From assembly GCA_964611525.1 (NCBI GenBank), contig CAZTAL010000085.1, forward strand, positions 15,668 to 79,667: a stretch of 64,000 bases of DNA. The letters run 5' to 3'. This DNA comes from JAAYJR01 sp964611525. GTDB lineage: Bacteria; Bacteroidota; Bacteroidia; Bacteroidales; Prolixibacteraceae. Positions 18,142 through 27,918 of the stretch are shown here, piece after piece. Made by a program: the position numbers and the translations under genes. Position 1 is the stretch's first letter; each line of letters starts with the position of its first letter. Below the pieces are notes generated by a model. That model worked only from the letters and a program-made list of their open reading frames with translations. It ran no database searches and had not been told where the DNA came from.

Positions 18142-18149
18142 TATTTTTG
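18142..18149 (+). promoter_or_regulatory. Putative promoter of the TPR gene (-7 box)
   Basis: TATTTTTG fits TAnnTTTG. A TTTG at 18115-18118 could be the -33 element, though the 23-base spacing is a little long. The predicted start site is about 20 bp before the ATG at 18175. Confidence 0.5.
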
Positions 18150-18174
18150 CGGCACAACTTTGAAAACGAATGAC

Positions 18175-18861
18175 ATGGCAAAGAAGAAATCTGAACAACC
18201 TGATAATTTACAGGAACTTGAGAGTGCGCTGACAAAAACGGAACATTTTATTGAAGAACATCAAAAGCCGATTACTTATGCTGTCGGGATAATTGTTATA
18301 GTTGTTGTTGCTTATCTGGGATTTAAAAAGTTTTATTTGCAACCACTTGAAAAAGAAGCTCAATCTCAGATGTTTATGGCAGAGAATTATTTTGAAAAAG
18401 ATTCTTTTAATCTCGCTGTTAATGGTGACGGAAATTACCTTGGGTTTCTTGATATTATAGATGATTATGGTATGACAAAAGCTGCCAATCTTGCCAGATA
18501 TTATGCAGGTATTTCCTTTTTATATCTCTATCAGTATGAAGATGCACTTTATTTTCTGGAAGATTATAAAACAGATGATCTGCTTCTGGAGCCAATAGCT
18601 GAGGGAGCCATGGGTGACGCCAGTCTGGAACTGGGTGAACCTGAAAAGGCTTTAAAACATTATAAGAATGCTTACAGCTTAAATGACAATAACTTTACAA
18701 ATCCCATATATATGATGAAAGCAGCCAATCTTATGGAGTCTATGGACAAACTGGAGGATGCCCTTGCTCTTTATAAGGAAATAAAAGAAAAATATCCGGA
18801 ATCCAATGAAGGAAGATATATTGATAGTTATATAGCCCGTGTTAAAACAAAATTGGATTAA
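18175..18861 (+). CDS. Membrane-anchored TPR protein
   Basis: 228 residues: a short basic N terminus (MAKKKSEQ), a single transmembrane segment at about 41-60 (VGIIVIVVVAYLGF), then tetratricopeptide-like helices to the end (ALKHYKNAYSLNDNNFTNPIY and DALALYKEIKEKYPESNEG). The architecture resembles YfgM/AncA-type ancillary chaperones of the Sec machinery; this is inference from layout only. The frame opens at a TTG (18160) but the ATG at 18175 gives the usual MAKKK start. It precedes ribH on the same strand. Confidence 0.82.
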   Translation: MAKKKSEQPDNLQELESALTKTEHFIEEHQKPITYAVGIIVIVVVAYLGFKKFYLQPLEKEAQSQMFMAENYFEKDSFNLAVNGDGNYLGFLDIIDDYGMTKAANLARYYAGISFLYLYQYEDALYFLEDYKTDDLLLEPIAEGAMGDASLELGEPEKALKHYKNAYSLNDNNFTNPIYMMKAANLMESMDKLEDALALYKEIKEKYPESNEGRYIDSYIARVKTKLD

Positions 18862-18977
18862 AAATTACCCTTTGTATTAATTCAGGGGATATAAAGATAA
18901 AGATATAAGCGTTTATTTTTAACTCCGGCATTAATGGGGGAAAGGGGTAAATTTTAAAAAGGAATAAATATTTTGAA

Positions 18978-19463
18978 ATGACCACTAAAAATCTTTCGGA
19001 ATACAACATTGACAGTATACCATCTGCAGAGAAAATGCGGTTTGGTATTGTAGTTTCAGAATGGAATTATGAAATTACCTCCGCACTGGCAAAAGGCGCT
19101 ATAGAAACATTAAAAAAGTATGGTGCAGTGGAAAAAAATATTTTGATCAGTTTTGTTCCAGGGAGCTTCGAACTTCCATTGGGGGGGCAATTCTTTGCTG
19201 AAATGGGGGATGTTGATGCAGTAATACTTTTAGGATGTGTAATTCAAGGGGAAACACCTCATTTTGATTACATATGTAGTGGAGTAACAAAGGGCACAGT
19301 TGATCTCAATCTGAAATACCATATGCCCTTTATTTTTGGAGTTCTTACAACAAAAACCATTCAGCAGGCAAAAGACCGCAGTGGAGGTAAATATGGCAAC
19401 AAAGGCGACGAAGCTGCTGTCACTGCGATCAAGATGATTAGTCTGAAACAATCATTTTTATGA
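18978..19463 (+). CDS. ribH: 6,7-dimethyl-8-ribityllumazine synthase
   Basis: Penultimate step of riboflavin synthesis, condensing the aminouracil with dihydroxybutanone phosphate. All family motifs are visible: GIVVSEWNYEIT, VPGSFELPLG, LGCVIQGETPHFDYIC with catalytic His, FGVLTTKTIQQAKDR and GNKGDEAAVTAIKM. The 161-residue length is normal. No FMN riboswitch is recognisable in the 116-bp leader. The gene lies 116 bp after the TPR gene and converges, 11 bp apart, with the next minus-strand gene. Confidence 0.96.
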   Translation: MTTKNLSEYNIDSIPSAEKMRFGIVVSEWNYEITSALAKGAIETLKKYGAVEKNILISFVPGSFELPLGGQFFAEMGDVDAVILLGCVIQGETPHFDYICSGVTKGTVDLNLKYHMPFIFGVLTTKTIQQAKDRSGGKYGNKGDEAAVTAIKMISLKQSFL

Positions 19464-19474
19464 TTTCAGTCCTG

Positions 19475-19867
19475 CTATGGTCTGCGATTCGGTTGGCGCT
19501 GATTCAAGCGTGCACGCCGTTCCTCGAGGTATTTTTGATATTTATTCCATTGTTCTTCTGTCAGTATCTCTTTCATTTTTTCATTTTCCTCTTCCCTGAT
19601 CTGAGCAAATTTATCACGCATACCTTCGCGGTTCCCCGATTCCCGCATGTCAGCGAACATTTCTCTTCTTTTTTTATTCGTTTCCAGGTTTAATTCGTAT
19701 ACCTGTTTTTCCTGATCCTCATTCAGATCAAGAATCTCTTTAAGACGCTCTGTTTGCTGTTTGGCTATTTCTTCAGGATTCATATCCCTGTAACCTCTAC
19801 CCGGCTGAGCCAGGGTGAAAGTGGTTCCCATAACAACCCCAATCACAATCATTACAATTTTTTTCAT
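19475..19867 (-). CDS. Small periplasmic Spy/CpxP-like helical protein
   Basis: 130 residues with signal peptide (cleavage about after TLAQP, residue 21), then an almost entirely charged helical chain with LTEEQWNKYQKYLEERRA near the end, echoing the LTxxQ motif of the Spy/CpxP group. Such proteins act as periplasmic chaperones or metal-stress sensors. Many Bacteroidota encode short relatives of unknown role. The 195-bp leader shows no clear motif. Confidence 0.68.
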   Translation of the reverse strand: MKKIVMIVIGVVMGTTFTLAQPGRGYRDMNPEEIAKQQTERLKEILDLNEDQEKQVYELNLETNKKRREMFADMRESGNREGMRDKFAQIREEENEKMKEILTEEQWNKYQKYLEERRARLNQRQPNRRP

Positions 19868-20062
19868 TTTTGTAAAATTTTATAATTATCATTTGAATAA
19901 TCAACAGGCATAAGCGGGATAAATATGTTTAAAGAACAAACATTTTTATTCCAGTACCTGTTTTAATGTTGTTTATTTGACATTCACGGGTAAGAATAGT
20001 TTAAACAAGAACTATAAAAAATTGTAAGGAGTTGTTGTTATTTATGAGTAGTGACAATAAGA

Positions 20063-20704
20063 TTAAAGTTCAATATTAAAGTTAATACCTATTATATCAG
20101 TTGTATTCCATGAGGATAAAACTTTATTTTTTTGAAACGCATAATAAACCTTCATTTCAAAATGTTCTTTTTGAATAGTCTTTAATCCTGCATATAACCT
20201 GAACATATGGATTTTTTCCCTGTTTAGTTTACAGAAGGATTCGAAAGCATTATAGAACTGCATCTTTGTTTTAGTTATTTTCGGAAAGTCAATAACAATT
20301 TTTTGCCAATGACGGAAATGGTTGTTTTCTTTATTCAGAAATCTGTAAGAGATTCTGTTAGAAAAATCTATATCGAAATTTTTTATTTCTGCAGATAATA
20401 TTCCGTATATCATCGGACGCAACTCCTGTAACCAACCATAATTTTGTCTTGACAATAAAAAACGGCATCCGCTGGCCATGGAAAACCACCGAGTAAAATC
20501 ATACTGAAATTTAGCATCACCGAATTTCATATCTATGCTGTTGGTAGCAAGAGTAAAATGCACCTTTTCTGAAAATTTCAGCGAAGTATTTCTTCCCAGA
20601 ACAATCTCGGCGGAATTTAAATTCCATAATTGGAAATTCCTTTCCTGTGATAAGGAAAATAAACAAATAAGAGTTAAAACGGTAAGGGATAACAATCTGG
20701 CCAT
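20063..20704 (-). CDS. DUF2490-type putative outer-membrane protein
   Basis: 213 residues, signal peptide at 1-19 (LLSLTVLTLICLFSLSQ), then alternating strands with the DUF2490 pattern: FQLWNLNSAEIVLG, WFSMASGCRFL, an ELRPMIYG segment, and a final GINFNIEL strand. Probably a small barrel, function unknown. The start lies 5 bp after the yidC stop, so it is likely translated from the same transcript. Confidence 0.7.
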   Translation of the reverse strand: MARLLSLTVLTLICLFSLSQERNFQLWNLNSAEIVLGRNTSLKFSEKVHFTLATNSIDMKFGDAKFQYDFTRWFSMASGCRFLLSRQNYGWLQELRPMIYGILSAEIKNFDIDFSNRISYRFLNKENNHFRHWQKIVIDFPKITKTKMQFYNAFESFCKLNREKIHMFRLYAGLKTIQKEHFEMKVYYAFQKNKVLSSWNTTDIIGINFNIEL

Positions 20705-20709
20705 AAATC

Positions 20710-22638
20710 TTATTTCTTTGGCATTTTTATTCCCCTTTGTTTTGCTGCATCTTCCAGACGCTTTTGAAATTTGGACTTTTTAACTGGTTTCTTTTTATTC
20801 ATCTGTAATTGCTTCCTTATTTTCTCTTCATCAATAGAGGATCGGATTATATATGTTTGTCCGATAGTAATCAGATTTGCCAGGAAATAATAATAACTCA
20901 GTCCTGAAGAATAGTTGTTAAGTATAAAAAGAAACATTACAGGCATTATATACATCATTGTTTTCATACCCGGCATTCCCTGTGAAGACGAGGCTTGCTG
21001 GTTCAGTTTAGTTGATATAATTGTTGTTATTGTCATTAGCAGGCAGAACAAGCTTACATGGTCGCCATAAAATGGAATATTAAAAGGTAAATCGAGGATA
21101 GAATCATAAGTCGACAGATCATCTGCCCAAAGAAAGCTCTCCTGCCTTAGTTCAATGGATGTTGGAAAGAAAAAGAACATTGCCACAAGAATAGGGAATT
21201 GTAAAAGCATAGGCAAGCATCCCCCCATCGGATTAACCCCGGCCTTTTTATACAGAGCCATTGTTGCCTGCTGTTTTTCCATGGCCTTCTCTTTAGGGAA
21301 TTTTTTATTGATTTCATCCATTTCCGGTTTTAAAACCCTCATTTTTGCCTGTGATTTATAAGATTTATATGTAAACGGGAAAAGGATTGTTTTTATAAAA
21401 ATGGTGAGAAGCAAAATAATAATGCCAAAATTAGAAATATATTTTCTTAAAAAGTTAAACACCGGTATGATAAGGTATTTATTTACCGGTCTGACAATGG
21501 CATAACCCAGATAAACGAGGCGTTCCAGTTCTATATCATACTGTTTAAGTGTTTGGTAGTGGTTAGGTCCAAAGTAGAATTTAATGTTGGCCGTTTCAGA
21601 ACTTGTTCCCTCGTATGGAATTGCAATATCAGCATTAAAATTAGCCATATATTTAGTATTATCCTCATACTTTTCAGATCGAATATAGGCATTGGGAAAG
21701 TAATCTTCGGCAATGATTGTTGAGTTAAAAAATAATTGTTTGAATCCGATCCATTTAATGCGAGTGCTTAAATCTTTTTCATCTGATTTATTTTGGGAAA
21801 GGTTGTCAACATCATCTTCAAAAAATTTATAAGTGATATTCGTATAACGATCTTCACCGAATCTTGATGGCCGTTCTTGTCGCGGTACATCAATTGACCA
21901 GTTGAAATTCAGATATGATTGATTGGAAGAGATATATTCATCCATTCCCTCCATTTTAATATCAAACTGGACGATAAATGAATTATATTTTAATGTATAA
22001 ATATATTCCAAATATCTTTCAGGGGTAACTTCCAGCCTGAATCGCATGGTTTCCTCCTCTCCCGGATTATCACGGTTATATTTGATCCTTCCTTCATAAC
22101 CCTTTTTTACTTTTGGTCCGTTTATTACAACGGACTTATCGGTGAACTGCGGGTTAAAGAATAGATCACCGGTTTTAATGCTGCGATTTTGAGCGAAAAA
22201 ATTCAGTCCGAAAAGTATTTCAGGACCATCAAAAAGAATGAGGGGCAGAGAATCATGAGTTTGATAACCATTAAGCTCAACTGAATAAATTTTACCTCCT
22301 TTATTAGTAAAAGTTAATTTAATCAAATTGTTCTCGATAGTATAGTATTCTTCTTCACCAATAGTTTTTTTACCAAATACCCCCAACTGATCTATTTTCT
22401 CCTGTAAGTTATTTTCGACTTCAGTTGTATCTGTTACTTCAGGACTACTTTCCATTTTTTTCTCTTGAATTTCCTGTTGCTGTTCCAGGATTTTTTCTTT
22501 TTCCGCTTCCACCCTTACAATAGAGTCCTGACGCTGTCTGGCGGTCTTAATTTCTTCTTTCGATGGCTGGTTGATTATTGAGAAAATGACCAATATAGCC
22601 AAAATAAGTACAATTCCTATTATTGAATTTCTGTCCAT
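20710..22638 (-). CDS. yidC: Membrane protein insertase YidC
   Basis: Inserts inner-membrane proteins alone or with SecYEG. The N-terminal TM (residues 4-22), the large periplasmic beta-supersandwich (about 80-350) and the C-terminal five-TM core (about 370-610; FGIIILLLTIFIKTILFPFTYK, MGGCLPMLLQFPI, YIMPVMFLFILNNYSSGL) are all present. The 642-residue length and lysine-rich tail fit Bacteroidota YidC. It follows pyrG on the same strand, an arrangement common in this phylum. Confidence 0.96.
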   Translation of the reverse strand: MDRNSIIGIVLILAILVIFSIINQPSKEEIKTARQRQDSIVRVEAEKEKILEQQQEIQEKKMESSPEVTDTTEVENNLQEKIDQLGVFGKKTIGEEEYYTIENNLIKLTFTNKGGKIYSVELNGYQTHDSLPLILFDGPEILFGLNFFAQNRSIKTGDLFFNPQFTDKSVVINGPKVKKGYEGRIKYNRDNPGEEETMRFRLEVTPERYLEYIYTLKYNSFIVQFDIKMEGMDEYISSNQSYLNFNWSIDVPRQERPSRFGEDRYTNITYKFFEDDVDNLSQNKSDEKDLSTRIKWIGFKQLFFNSTIIAEDYFPNAYIRSEKYEDNTKYMANFNADIAIPYEGTSSETANIKFYFGPNHYQTLKQYDIELERLVYLGYAIVRPVNKYLIIPVFNFLRKYISNFGIIILLLTIFIKTILFPFTYKSYKSQAKMRVLKPEMDEINKKFPKEKAMEKQQATMALYKKAGVNPMGGCLPMLLQFPILVAMFFFFPTSIELRQESFLWADDLSTYDSILDLPFNIPFYGDHVSLFCLLMTITTIISTKLNQQASSSQGMPGMKTMMYIMPVMFLFILNNYSSGLSYYYFLANLITIGQTYIIRSSIDEEKIRKQLQMNKKKPVKKSKFQKRLEDAAKQRGIKMPKK

Positions 22639-22742
22639 GAGTTCAATATATAAAAAGTAAAATTTCTATCGATAAAGTTTTTATAACTTATAAAATATTT
22701 AATCATTTTTTGTTAAAAAAAGTATTTCGTTACCTTATTAAA

Positions 22743-24362
22743 CTAATACCCATCTTTTTCAATTACTAATGAATTTTTAATAAAGTCAATAAATAAAGGA
22801 TGAGGATTTAATACTGTGCTCCGGTATTCGGGATGAAACTGTACACCAACAAACCATTTATGCTTTAGTATTTCTATTATTTCTATTAAGTTTGTTTCAG
22901 GATTAATACCAACAGGTATCATCCCTGCTTTCTCAAAATTCTTTCTAAAAGTATCATTAAATTCATATCTGTGACGATGCCTCTCGAAAACTGTTAATTT
23001 ATTATATGCTTTACATGCTTTACTGTCCTTTTCTATGATTCTGCATTCATAAGCACCAAGACGCATAGTTCCTCCATATTCTGTGATTTCTTTTTGTTGT
23101 TCCATTAAATCAATTACAGGGAAAGGTGTTTTCGGATTCATTTCCGTAGAATCTGCTTCCTTCAGACTCAGCACATTTCTGGCAAATTCAATGACAGCAA
23201 CCTGCATACCAAGACAAATACCCAGGTAAGGGATATTATTTTCGCGTGCAAACCTTGCTGTATATATCTTCCCCTCTATTCCGCGATGACCGAATCCGGG
23301 AGCTACGATAATACCATCTAATCCGACCAGTTTTTTATTAACATTTGAGATTTCAATAGTTTCTGAATGAATCCATTTTATATCTACAGAGCACAGGTTT
23401 ATTGCACCGGCATGTATCAAAGATTCGGCAATTGATTTATATGCGTCATGCAGTTCCACATATTTCCCGATCAATCCTATAGTAACTTTGTATTTCGGAT
23501 TGTTAAACCGGTTTAAAAAGTCATTCCACGCATCAAGGTCAATAGCATGATTAATTTTCAGTCCCAGTTTTTTTAATACAGTGATATCCAGATTTTCCGA
23601 ATGCATTCTAAGCGGAACTTCGTAAATAGTAGGTACATTGATGGACTGAACAACGGCTTCGGGAGCAACATTACAGAAAAGTGATACCTTTTCACGTAAT
23701 GCCGAATCAATTTCATATTCTGTACGTAAAATCAATACATCGGGTTGTATTCCGGCTTCAAGCAGAAGTTTCACCGAATGCTGAGTAGGTTTTGTTTTAA
23801 GTTCTCCTGTTGCAGCGAGATGAGGCACCAGAGTCAGGTGCACTACAAGAACCATGGAACCTAGTTCCCGTTTTAATTGTCTGACTGATTCAATATATGG
23901 TAATGATTCTATATCACCAACGGTACCGCCAATTTCAGTTATTACAATATCGTATTTACCCCTCGAACCCAAAATTTTAATCCTTCTTTTAATCTCATCA
24001 GTAATATGAGGGATAATTTGTACTGTTTTTCCAAGGTAATCACCTCGTCTTTCTTTGCTGATCACCGATTGATATATTTTACCGGTAGTAACATTGTTGG
24101 CTTGTGATGTTGGTTCGTTTAAGAATCTTTCATAATGGCCAAGATCCAGATCTGTTTCAGCGCCATCCTGTGTCACAAAACATTCACCATGCTCATAAGG
24201 ATTCAAAGTACCCGGATCAACATTGATGTAAGGATCCAGTTTTTGAATAGTAACAGAATAGCCTCTTGATTGCAAAAGCACTGCAAGAGATGAAGCGAGA
24301 ATACCTTTTCCCAGGGAAGAGGTAACACCACCAGTTACGAATATGTATCTTGTTTCAGACAA
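22743..24362 (-). CDS. pyrG: CTP synthase
   Basis: Converts UTP to CTP using glutamine. The synthetase domain (FVTGGVTSSLGKGI, PYINVDPGTLNPYEHGE, EIGGTVGDIES) is followed by a GATase-1 domain with GICLGMQ nucleophile Cys and a C-terminal GVQFHPEYRS His/Glu pair. The length of 539 is normal. The start codon is TTG at 24362: it gives the conserved MSETRYIFVTGG start, and an in-frame TAA lies about 18 bases upstream with no ATG between. The leader is the 533-bp AT-rich gap 24363-24895. Confidence 0.96.
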   Translation of the reverse strand: MSETRYIFVTGGVTSSLGKGILASSLAVLLQSRGYSVTIQKLDPYINVDPGTLNPYEHGECFVTQDGAETDLDLGHYERFLNEPTSQANNVTTGKIYQSVISKERRGDYLGKTVQIIPHITDEIKRRIKILGSRGKYDIVITEIGGTVGDIESLPYIESVRQLKRELGSMVLVVHLTLVPHLAATGELKTKPTQHSVKLLLEAGIQPDVLILRTEYEIDSALREKVSLFCNVAPEAVVQSINVPTIYEVPLRMHSENLDITVLKKLGLKINHAIDLDAWNDFLNRFNNPKYKVTIGLIGKYVELHDAYKSIAESLIHAGAINLCSVDIKWIHSETIEISNVNKKLVGLDGIIVAPGFGHRGIEGKIYTARFARENNIPYLGICLGMQVAVIEFARNVLSLKEADSTEMNPKTPFPVIDLMEQQKEITEYGGTMRLGAYECRIIEKDSKACKAYNKLTVFERHRHRYEFNDTFRKNFEKAGMIPVGINPETNLIEIIEILKHKWFVGVQFHPEYRSTVLNPHPLFIDFIKNSLVIEKDGY

Positions 24363-24730
24363 TCTGTAAAATATTTTTTAGTTTTTCAAAAGCCACAAAA
24401 TTAATTAATAAAACTTATTTGGAAACTAATCATAGATTAAATTGAATATCAAATAAAGTAAATTAAAACAATAAAAATGTTTCTTTATTCTATTTAACAA
24501 TAATTAACTCGATATTCAGGGGATATTTAAAATCAGATTATATCCCAACAATGATTAAGTTAATTTGAAATTTTTATTTAATTTATTTAAAAGTAATCGA
24601 AAAATTTATACGAATTAATATTTATTATCGAGATGTCATACTGTATACAATAATTTATTGTCGTAAATATTTGTTATTGATAGATGGGATATCAATATTT
24701 CATTATTTACAATAATAATTTAAAATGATA

Positions 24731-24760
24731 TACATTTGTAAATATAGATTTACATATGTA
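24731..24760. promoter_or_regulatory. Two TACA-WW-TGTA sites 20 bp apart
   Basis: TACATTTGTA (24731-24740) and TACATATGTA (24751-24760) are spaced by two helical turns, as expected of a dimer-of-dimers operator. They lie in the 533-bp gap between the TonB-like gene and pyrG, about 370 bp upstream of pyrG. Elsewhere this gap is AT-rich and I see no gene or RNA in it; a GGGATAT/ATATCCC stem lies near 24520-24546. Confidence 0.4.
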
Positions 24761-24895
24761 TAATTATTTAATTAACAATGTGGTATATAAAAAATATACA
24801 TTAAGAATTACTAATGATTTATAGTTTCAATACAAAAAATTTAGCATTCAACGAAGAAGTGAACTTAAAATTATTATTAGTAATTTTTACGGATA

Positions 24896-25312
24896 TTATT
24901 TTAGATTTATTGTATACGAATATTTTTTATTTTGTTTTTTTTCGTTGGGGATATTTTTATTTGATTTTGTCAGATTGTATTTAATTTTCTTATTATGAGG
25001 TAATTTAAACTCAATTTTAAATATTTTTCTTGTTCGTAAACGAATTCCCCTGTTTTTAACTCCGCCGAAAACCACATTTTTAATCAGTCTTACAGCCTCT
25101 TCGTCGCATCCGGCACCTAATCCTTTTTTGATTTCAACGTCAAGAACATTGCCATTATCGTCAATTTCCGCAACAAGCTGAACAATGCCTTCAATTTTTT
25201 TTTCCAATGCCTCCGGAGGATATATCATATTTGTTCTAATATATTTTTTAAATGCCTCTTTACCGCCAGGATATTCAGGCAGTTTTAAAAACCTTTTTTT
25301 CGGATTCTTCAT
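24896..25312 (-). CDS. Stand-alone TonB C-terminal-like domain protein
   Basis: 138 residues. Residues 10-102 match the TonB C-terminal fold: LPEYPGGKEAFKKYI, YPPEALEKKIEGIVQLVAEIDDNGNV, AVRLIKNVVF. The N-terminal membrane anchor and proline-rich spacer of a true energy transducer are absent, and the C-terminal 35 residues are Lys/Asn-rich. It may be a soluble or cytoplasmic domain of unknown role. The start lies 9 bp after the flavodoxin stop, so it ends that operon. Confidence 0.75.
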   Translation of the reverse strand: MKNPKKRFLKLPEYPGGKEAFKKYIRTNMIYPPEALEKKIEGIVQLVAEIDDNGNVLDVEIKKGLGAGCDEEAVRLIKNVVFGGVKNRGIRLRTRKIFKIEFKLPHNKKIKYNLTKSNKNIPNEKKQNKKYSYTINLK

Positions 25313-25321
25313 TAGAATTTG

Positions 25322-25825
25322 CTAAAATTCCTTTTTTATTTGTGCCACCCATTTTTTAATCCGGCCGGAAGTCATCCTTGCCTGATTTTCTTGGTCAAGT
25401 GGCAAACCTATGAATTTATCACCCCGCTGGGCCCTGGATGATTCAAAGTTATAATTTTTTATTTGCGTATGACCTATAATTGTTCCGCCACAATTTTCAA
25501 TAATTTCTGCTAATATTCCAATTGCATCACAGAAATTTTCAGGATAACCTTTTTGATCTCCTAGTCCGAAAATAGCAAATTTTTTTCCCTTCAAATCCAT
25601 TTCTTCCAAATCAGGGATGAACTCATCCCAGTAATTGGGAAGTTCACCGTCAAACCATGTCGGCACGCTTAATATGAAATTATCATATTTTTCAATAATA
25701 TTTTTATTCAACTCCTCGGCATTTATGGCTGTAATGTCTTGTTTGCCATAAATTTCTATAACTTTCTCAGATATTTTTTTCGATTTAGTTGAATTAAAAC
25801 TGTATATAATTGCTATATTTTTCAT
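25322..25825 (-). CDS. fldA: Flavodoxin
   Basis: An FMN-binding electron carrier. From the ATG at 25825 the product is 167 residues, with the phosphate-binding loop YSFNSTKSKK in a slightly altered form, SVPTWFDGELPNYWDEF (first FMN loop, Trp) and FGLGDQKGYPENFCDA (second loop, long-chain type). An ATG six codons upstream (25843) is also possible. It sits directly after the E1 gene, as an electron acceptor candidate in the same operon. Confidence 0.87.
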   Translation of the reverse strand: MKNIAIIYSFNSTKSKKISEKVIEIYGKQDITAINAEELNKNIIEKYDNFILSVPTWFDGELPNYWDEFIPDLEEMDLKGKKFAIFGLGDQKGYPENFCDAIGILAEIIENCGGTIIGHTQIKNYNFESSRAQRGDKFIGLPLDQENQARMTSGRIKKWVAQIKKEF

Positions 25826-25863
25826 ACTTTTAAAATTAAACATTTAAAATTAATCTAACCGTT

Positions 25864-27912
25864 TTAATACAGTATCAGTTTTTTTGCTGCATTAAATAGA
25901 CGTTCTGTATCTGGCAAAATAGCACTTTCCAGGATTTTGTTAAAACCAATTGGAGTAAATGTGGAGCCAACTCTTTTAACAGGGGCATCCAGGTATTCAA
26001 AGATTTCTTCTGTGATCATGGCACTGATCTCACCTCCCAAACCACCGTGCACTTTGTCTTCATGTGCAATTAGAACTTTATTTGTCTTTTTTATGGATTC
26101 AAAAATAAGATCTTTATCAAGAGGAATTAATGATCTGAGGTCTATAACCTCCACACTATAGCCCTCCTCGGAAAGTTTTTCAGCTGCTTTCAGGCTTAGG
26201 TGTGTAGCATTTCCGTAAGTAATTATACTTATATCTGATCCTTCTTTTCTGATACGTGCTTTTCCGAAAGGAACCTCAAAATCGTCCGGTATTACGGTTG
26301 CTGCTTCAGGACTCTGATATAAGGCTTTTGGTTCCATAAACATAGTTATTCCCCTTGATTGCATTGCTGTTCGCAGCAAACCGGCTGCATCGTCAGCAAA
26401 TGATGGATATACTATTCTCACTCCAGGTATGGCAACTAATGATCCCTCTATTGTCTGCGAATGGTATAGTCCTCCCCCTATATACCCTCCTGATGCGAGC
26501 CTGATAGTAATATTAGGGGTGAATTTTCCGTTTGATCGCCAGTAGTCATGACTTGCTTCAACATATTGTTCCATGGCAGGCCAGAAATAATCGGCAAATT
26601 CTGCTCCTTCAATTACAATTCGGATTTTTTCATTGTATCTGGACATACCATTTGCAGTTCCCACGATAAAGTCTTCTGCTATAGGGGCATTAAATACCCT
26701 TTTAGGTCCAAATTCCTGCTGCATCTCTTTTGATACATTAAAAATGCCCCCTTTATTCTTATTTGCCATATCCTGACCCCATATGAAGGTATCGGGATTT
26801 TTTCTGAACTCGGATTTAAGAGTTTCATTGAGTGCATTAATAAATTTTTTCTTTTCTCCTTTTTCATCATGAATTCCTTCCGGATATTTTTTTGATATGT
26901 AAGGTTCCGGTAGAACAAAATCATAAATCGAATCCGGTTTGGGATCCGGAGCTTTCAAAGCAGCTTTGTGGGCCGCTTTAAGCTCATTTTTAACATCCTT
27001 TTCAATAGATACGAGCTCTTTTTCCGTGAAGCGTTCATAACGTAACAGTAGCCGTCTGAATTTGGCCAGGGGATCATACTCCTCAACATAATTTCTTTCA
27101 GCCTGACTTCTGTAAAGCAGATGGTCATCGGAATTAGAATGTGACTTAATTCTTATACAGTTAGCCTGAACTATTACGGGACGGCTCTCTTCCAATGCAA
27201 ATTTTTTGGCTTCTGTCATAGCATTCATAGAATCGAATACATCTTTTCCGTTACAATGTATAATACGGAGATTTTTAAAGCCGGAAAAATTATTTGCAAC
27301 TTTGCGTTGTGCAGTCTGGTCTTTTTTCGGTACAGAAATTCCGTAGCCATTGTCCTGTATCACAAAGATGACCGGTAGTTTTTCTCTGTCAGCCCCATTA
27401 ATAGCTTCATAAACAAATCCCTCGCTTACCGATGATTCTCCCTGACTGCTAATGGCAACTGCTTTTTCTCCATAATATTTTATTGCTCGTGCAACTCCTA
27501 CGGCATGAAGGGTATGATTACCGGTAAGAGATGATACACTATGAATATTCCATTCAGGTTTGGCGAAATGGTTGGACATATGTCTTCCTCCGCTTGACGG
27601 ATCAGTAGCTTTGGAAATACCGTTGAGCAGTATTTCTTCTGATGTAATACCGCAAGATAATGCAGTAAGCATATCTCTGTAATATAAGAACATATGATCC
27701 TTCTTTTTTTCAAAAATCTCTCCTGTTGCCAGTTGTATTCCATCATGACCGGCATAAGGAGCATGGTATGACCATCCAATAGCTTGTTTCAGGTAATTGG
27801 GTGCCTTTTCATCAATAGCCCGGCCGATAGTCATAAGCCGGTACCATTTTTCAAGCACATTTTTTTTTGTTTTTTTAATTTTATATATTTTAGGAACTGA
27901 TAAATTTGTCAT
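25864..27912 (-). CDS. 2-oxoacid dehydrogenase E1, alpha-beta fusion
   Basis: Thiamine-diphosphate-dependent decarboxylase of a branched-chain 2-oxoacid or pyruvate dehydrogenase complex. Residues 1-330 form the alpha half, with SSQGESSVSEGFVYEAIN, VIQDNGYGIS (ThDP-binding) and the HSNSDD phosphorylation-loop-like segment. Residues 345-682 form the beta half, with GQDMANKNKGG, VFNAPIAEDFIVGTANGMS and GGYIGGGLYHSQTIE. The fusion at 682 residues is common in Bacteroidota. Branched-chain substrate is favoured by alpha/beta type, but not proven. Downstream of E2 by 6 bp; no E3 gene is in the window. Confidence 0.9.
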   Translation of the reverse strand: MTNLSVPKIYKIKKTKKNVLEKWYRLMTIGRAIDEKAPNYLKQAIGWSYHAPYAGHDGIQLATGEIFEKKKDHMFLYYRDMLTALSCGITSEEILLNGISKATDPSSGGRHMSNHFAKPEWNIHSVSSLTGNHTLHAVGVARAIKYYGEKAVAISSQGESSVSEGFVYEAINGADREKLPVIFVIQDNGYGISVPKKDQTAQRKVANNFSGFKNLRIIHCNGKDVFDSMNAMTEAKKFALEESRPVIVQANCIRIKSHSNSDDHLLYRSQAERNYVEEYDPLAKFRRLLLRYERFTEKELVSIEKDVKNELKAAHKAALKAPDPKPDSIYDFVLPEPYISKKYPEGIHDEKGEKKKFINALNETLKSEFRKNPDTFIWGQDMANKNKGGIFNVSKEMQQEFGPKRVFNAPIAEDFIVGTANGMSRYNEKIRIVIEGAEFADYFWPAMEQYVEASHDYWRSNGKFTPNITIRLASGGYIGGGLYHSQTIEGSLVAIPGVRIVYPSFADDAAGLLRTAMQSRGITMFMEPKALYQSPEAATVIPDDFEVPFGKARIRKEGSDISIITYGNATHLSLKAAEKLSEEGYSVEVIDLRSLIPLDKDLIFESIKKTNKVLIAHEDKVHGGLGGEISAMITEEIFEYLDAPVKRVGSTFTPIGFNKILESAILPDTERLFNAAKKLILY

Positions 27913-27918
27913 AGCTAT

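Noticed and set aside
18862..18977. FMN riboswitch ahead of ribH
   Set aside because: The 116-bp leader is short and lacks the conserved RFN elements, so no riboswitch can be claimed.
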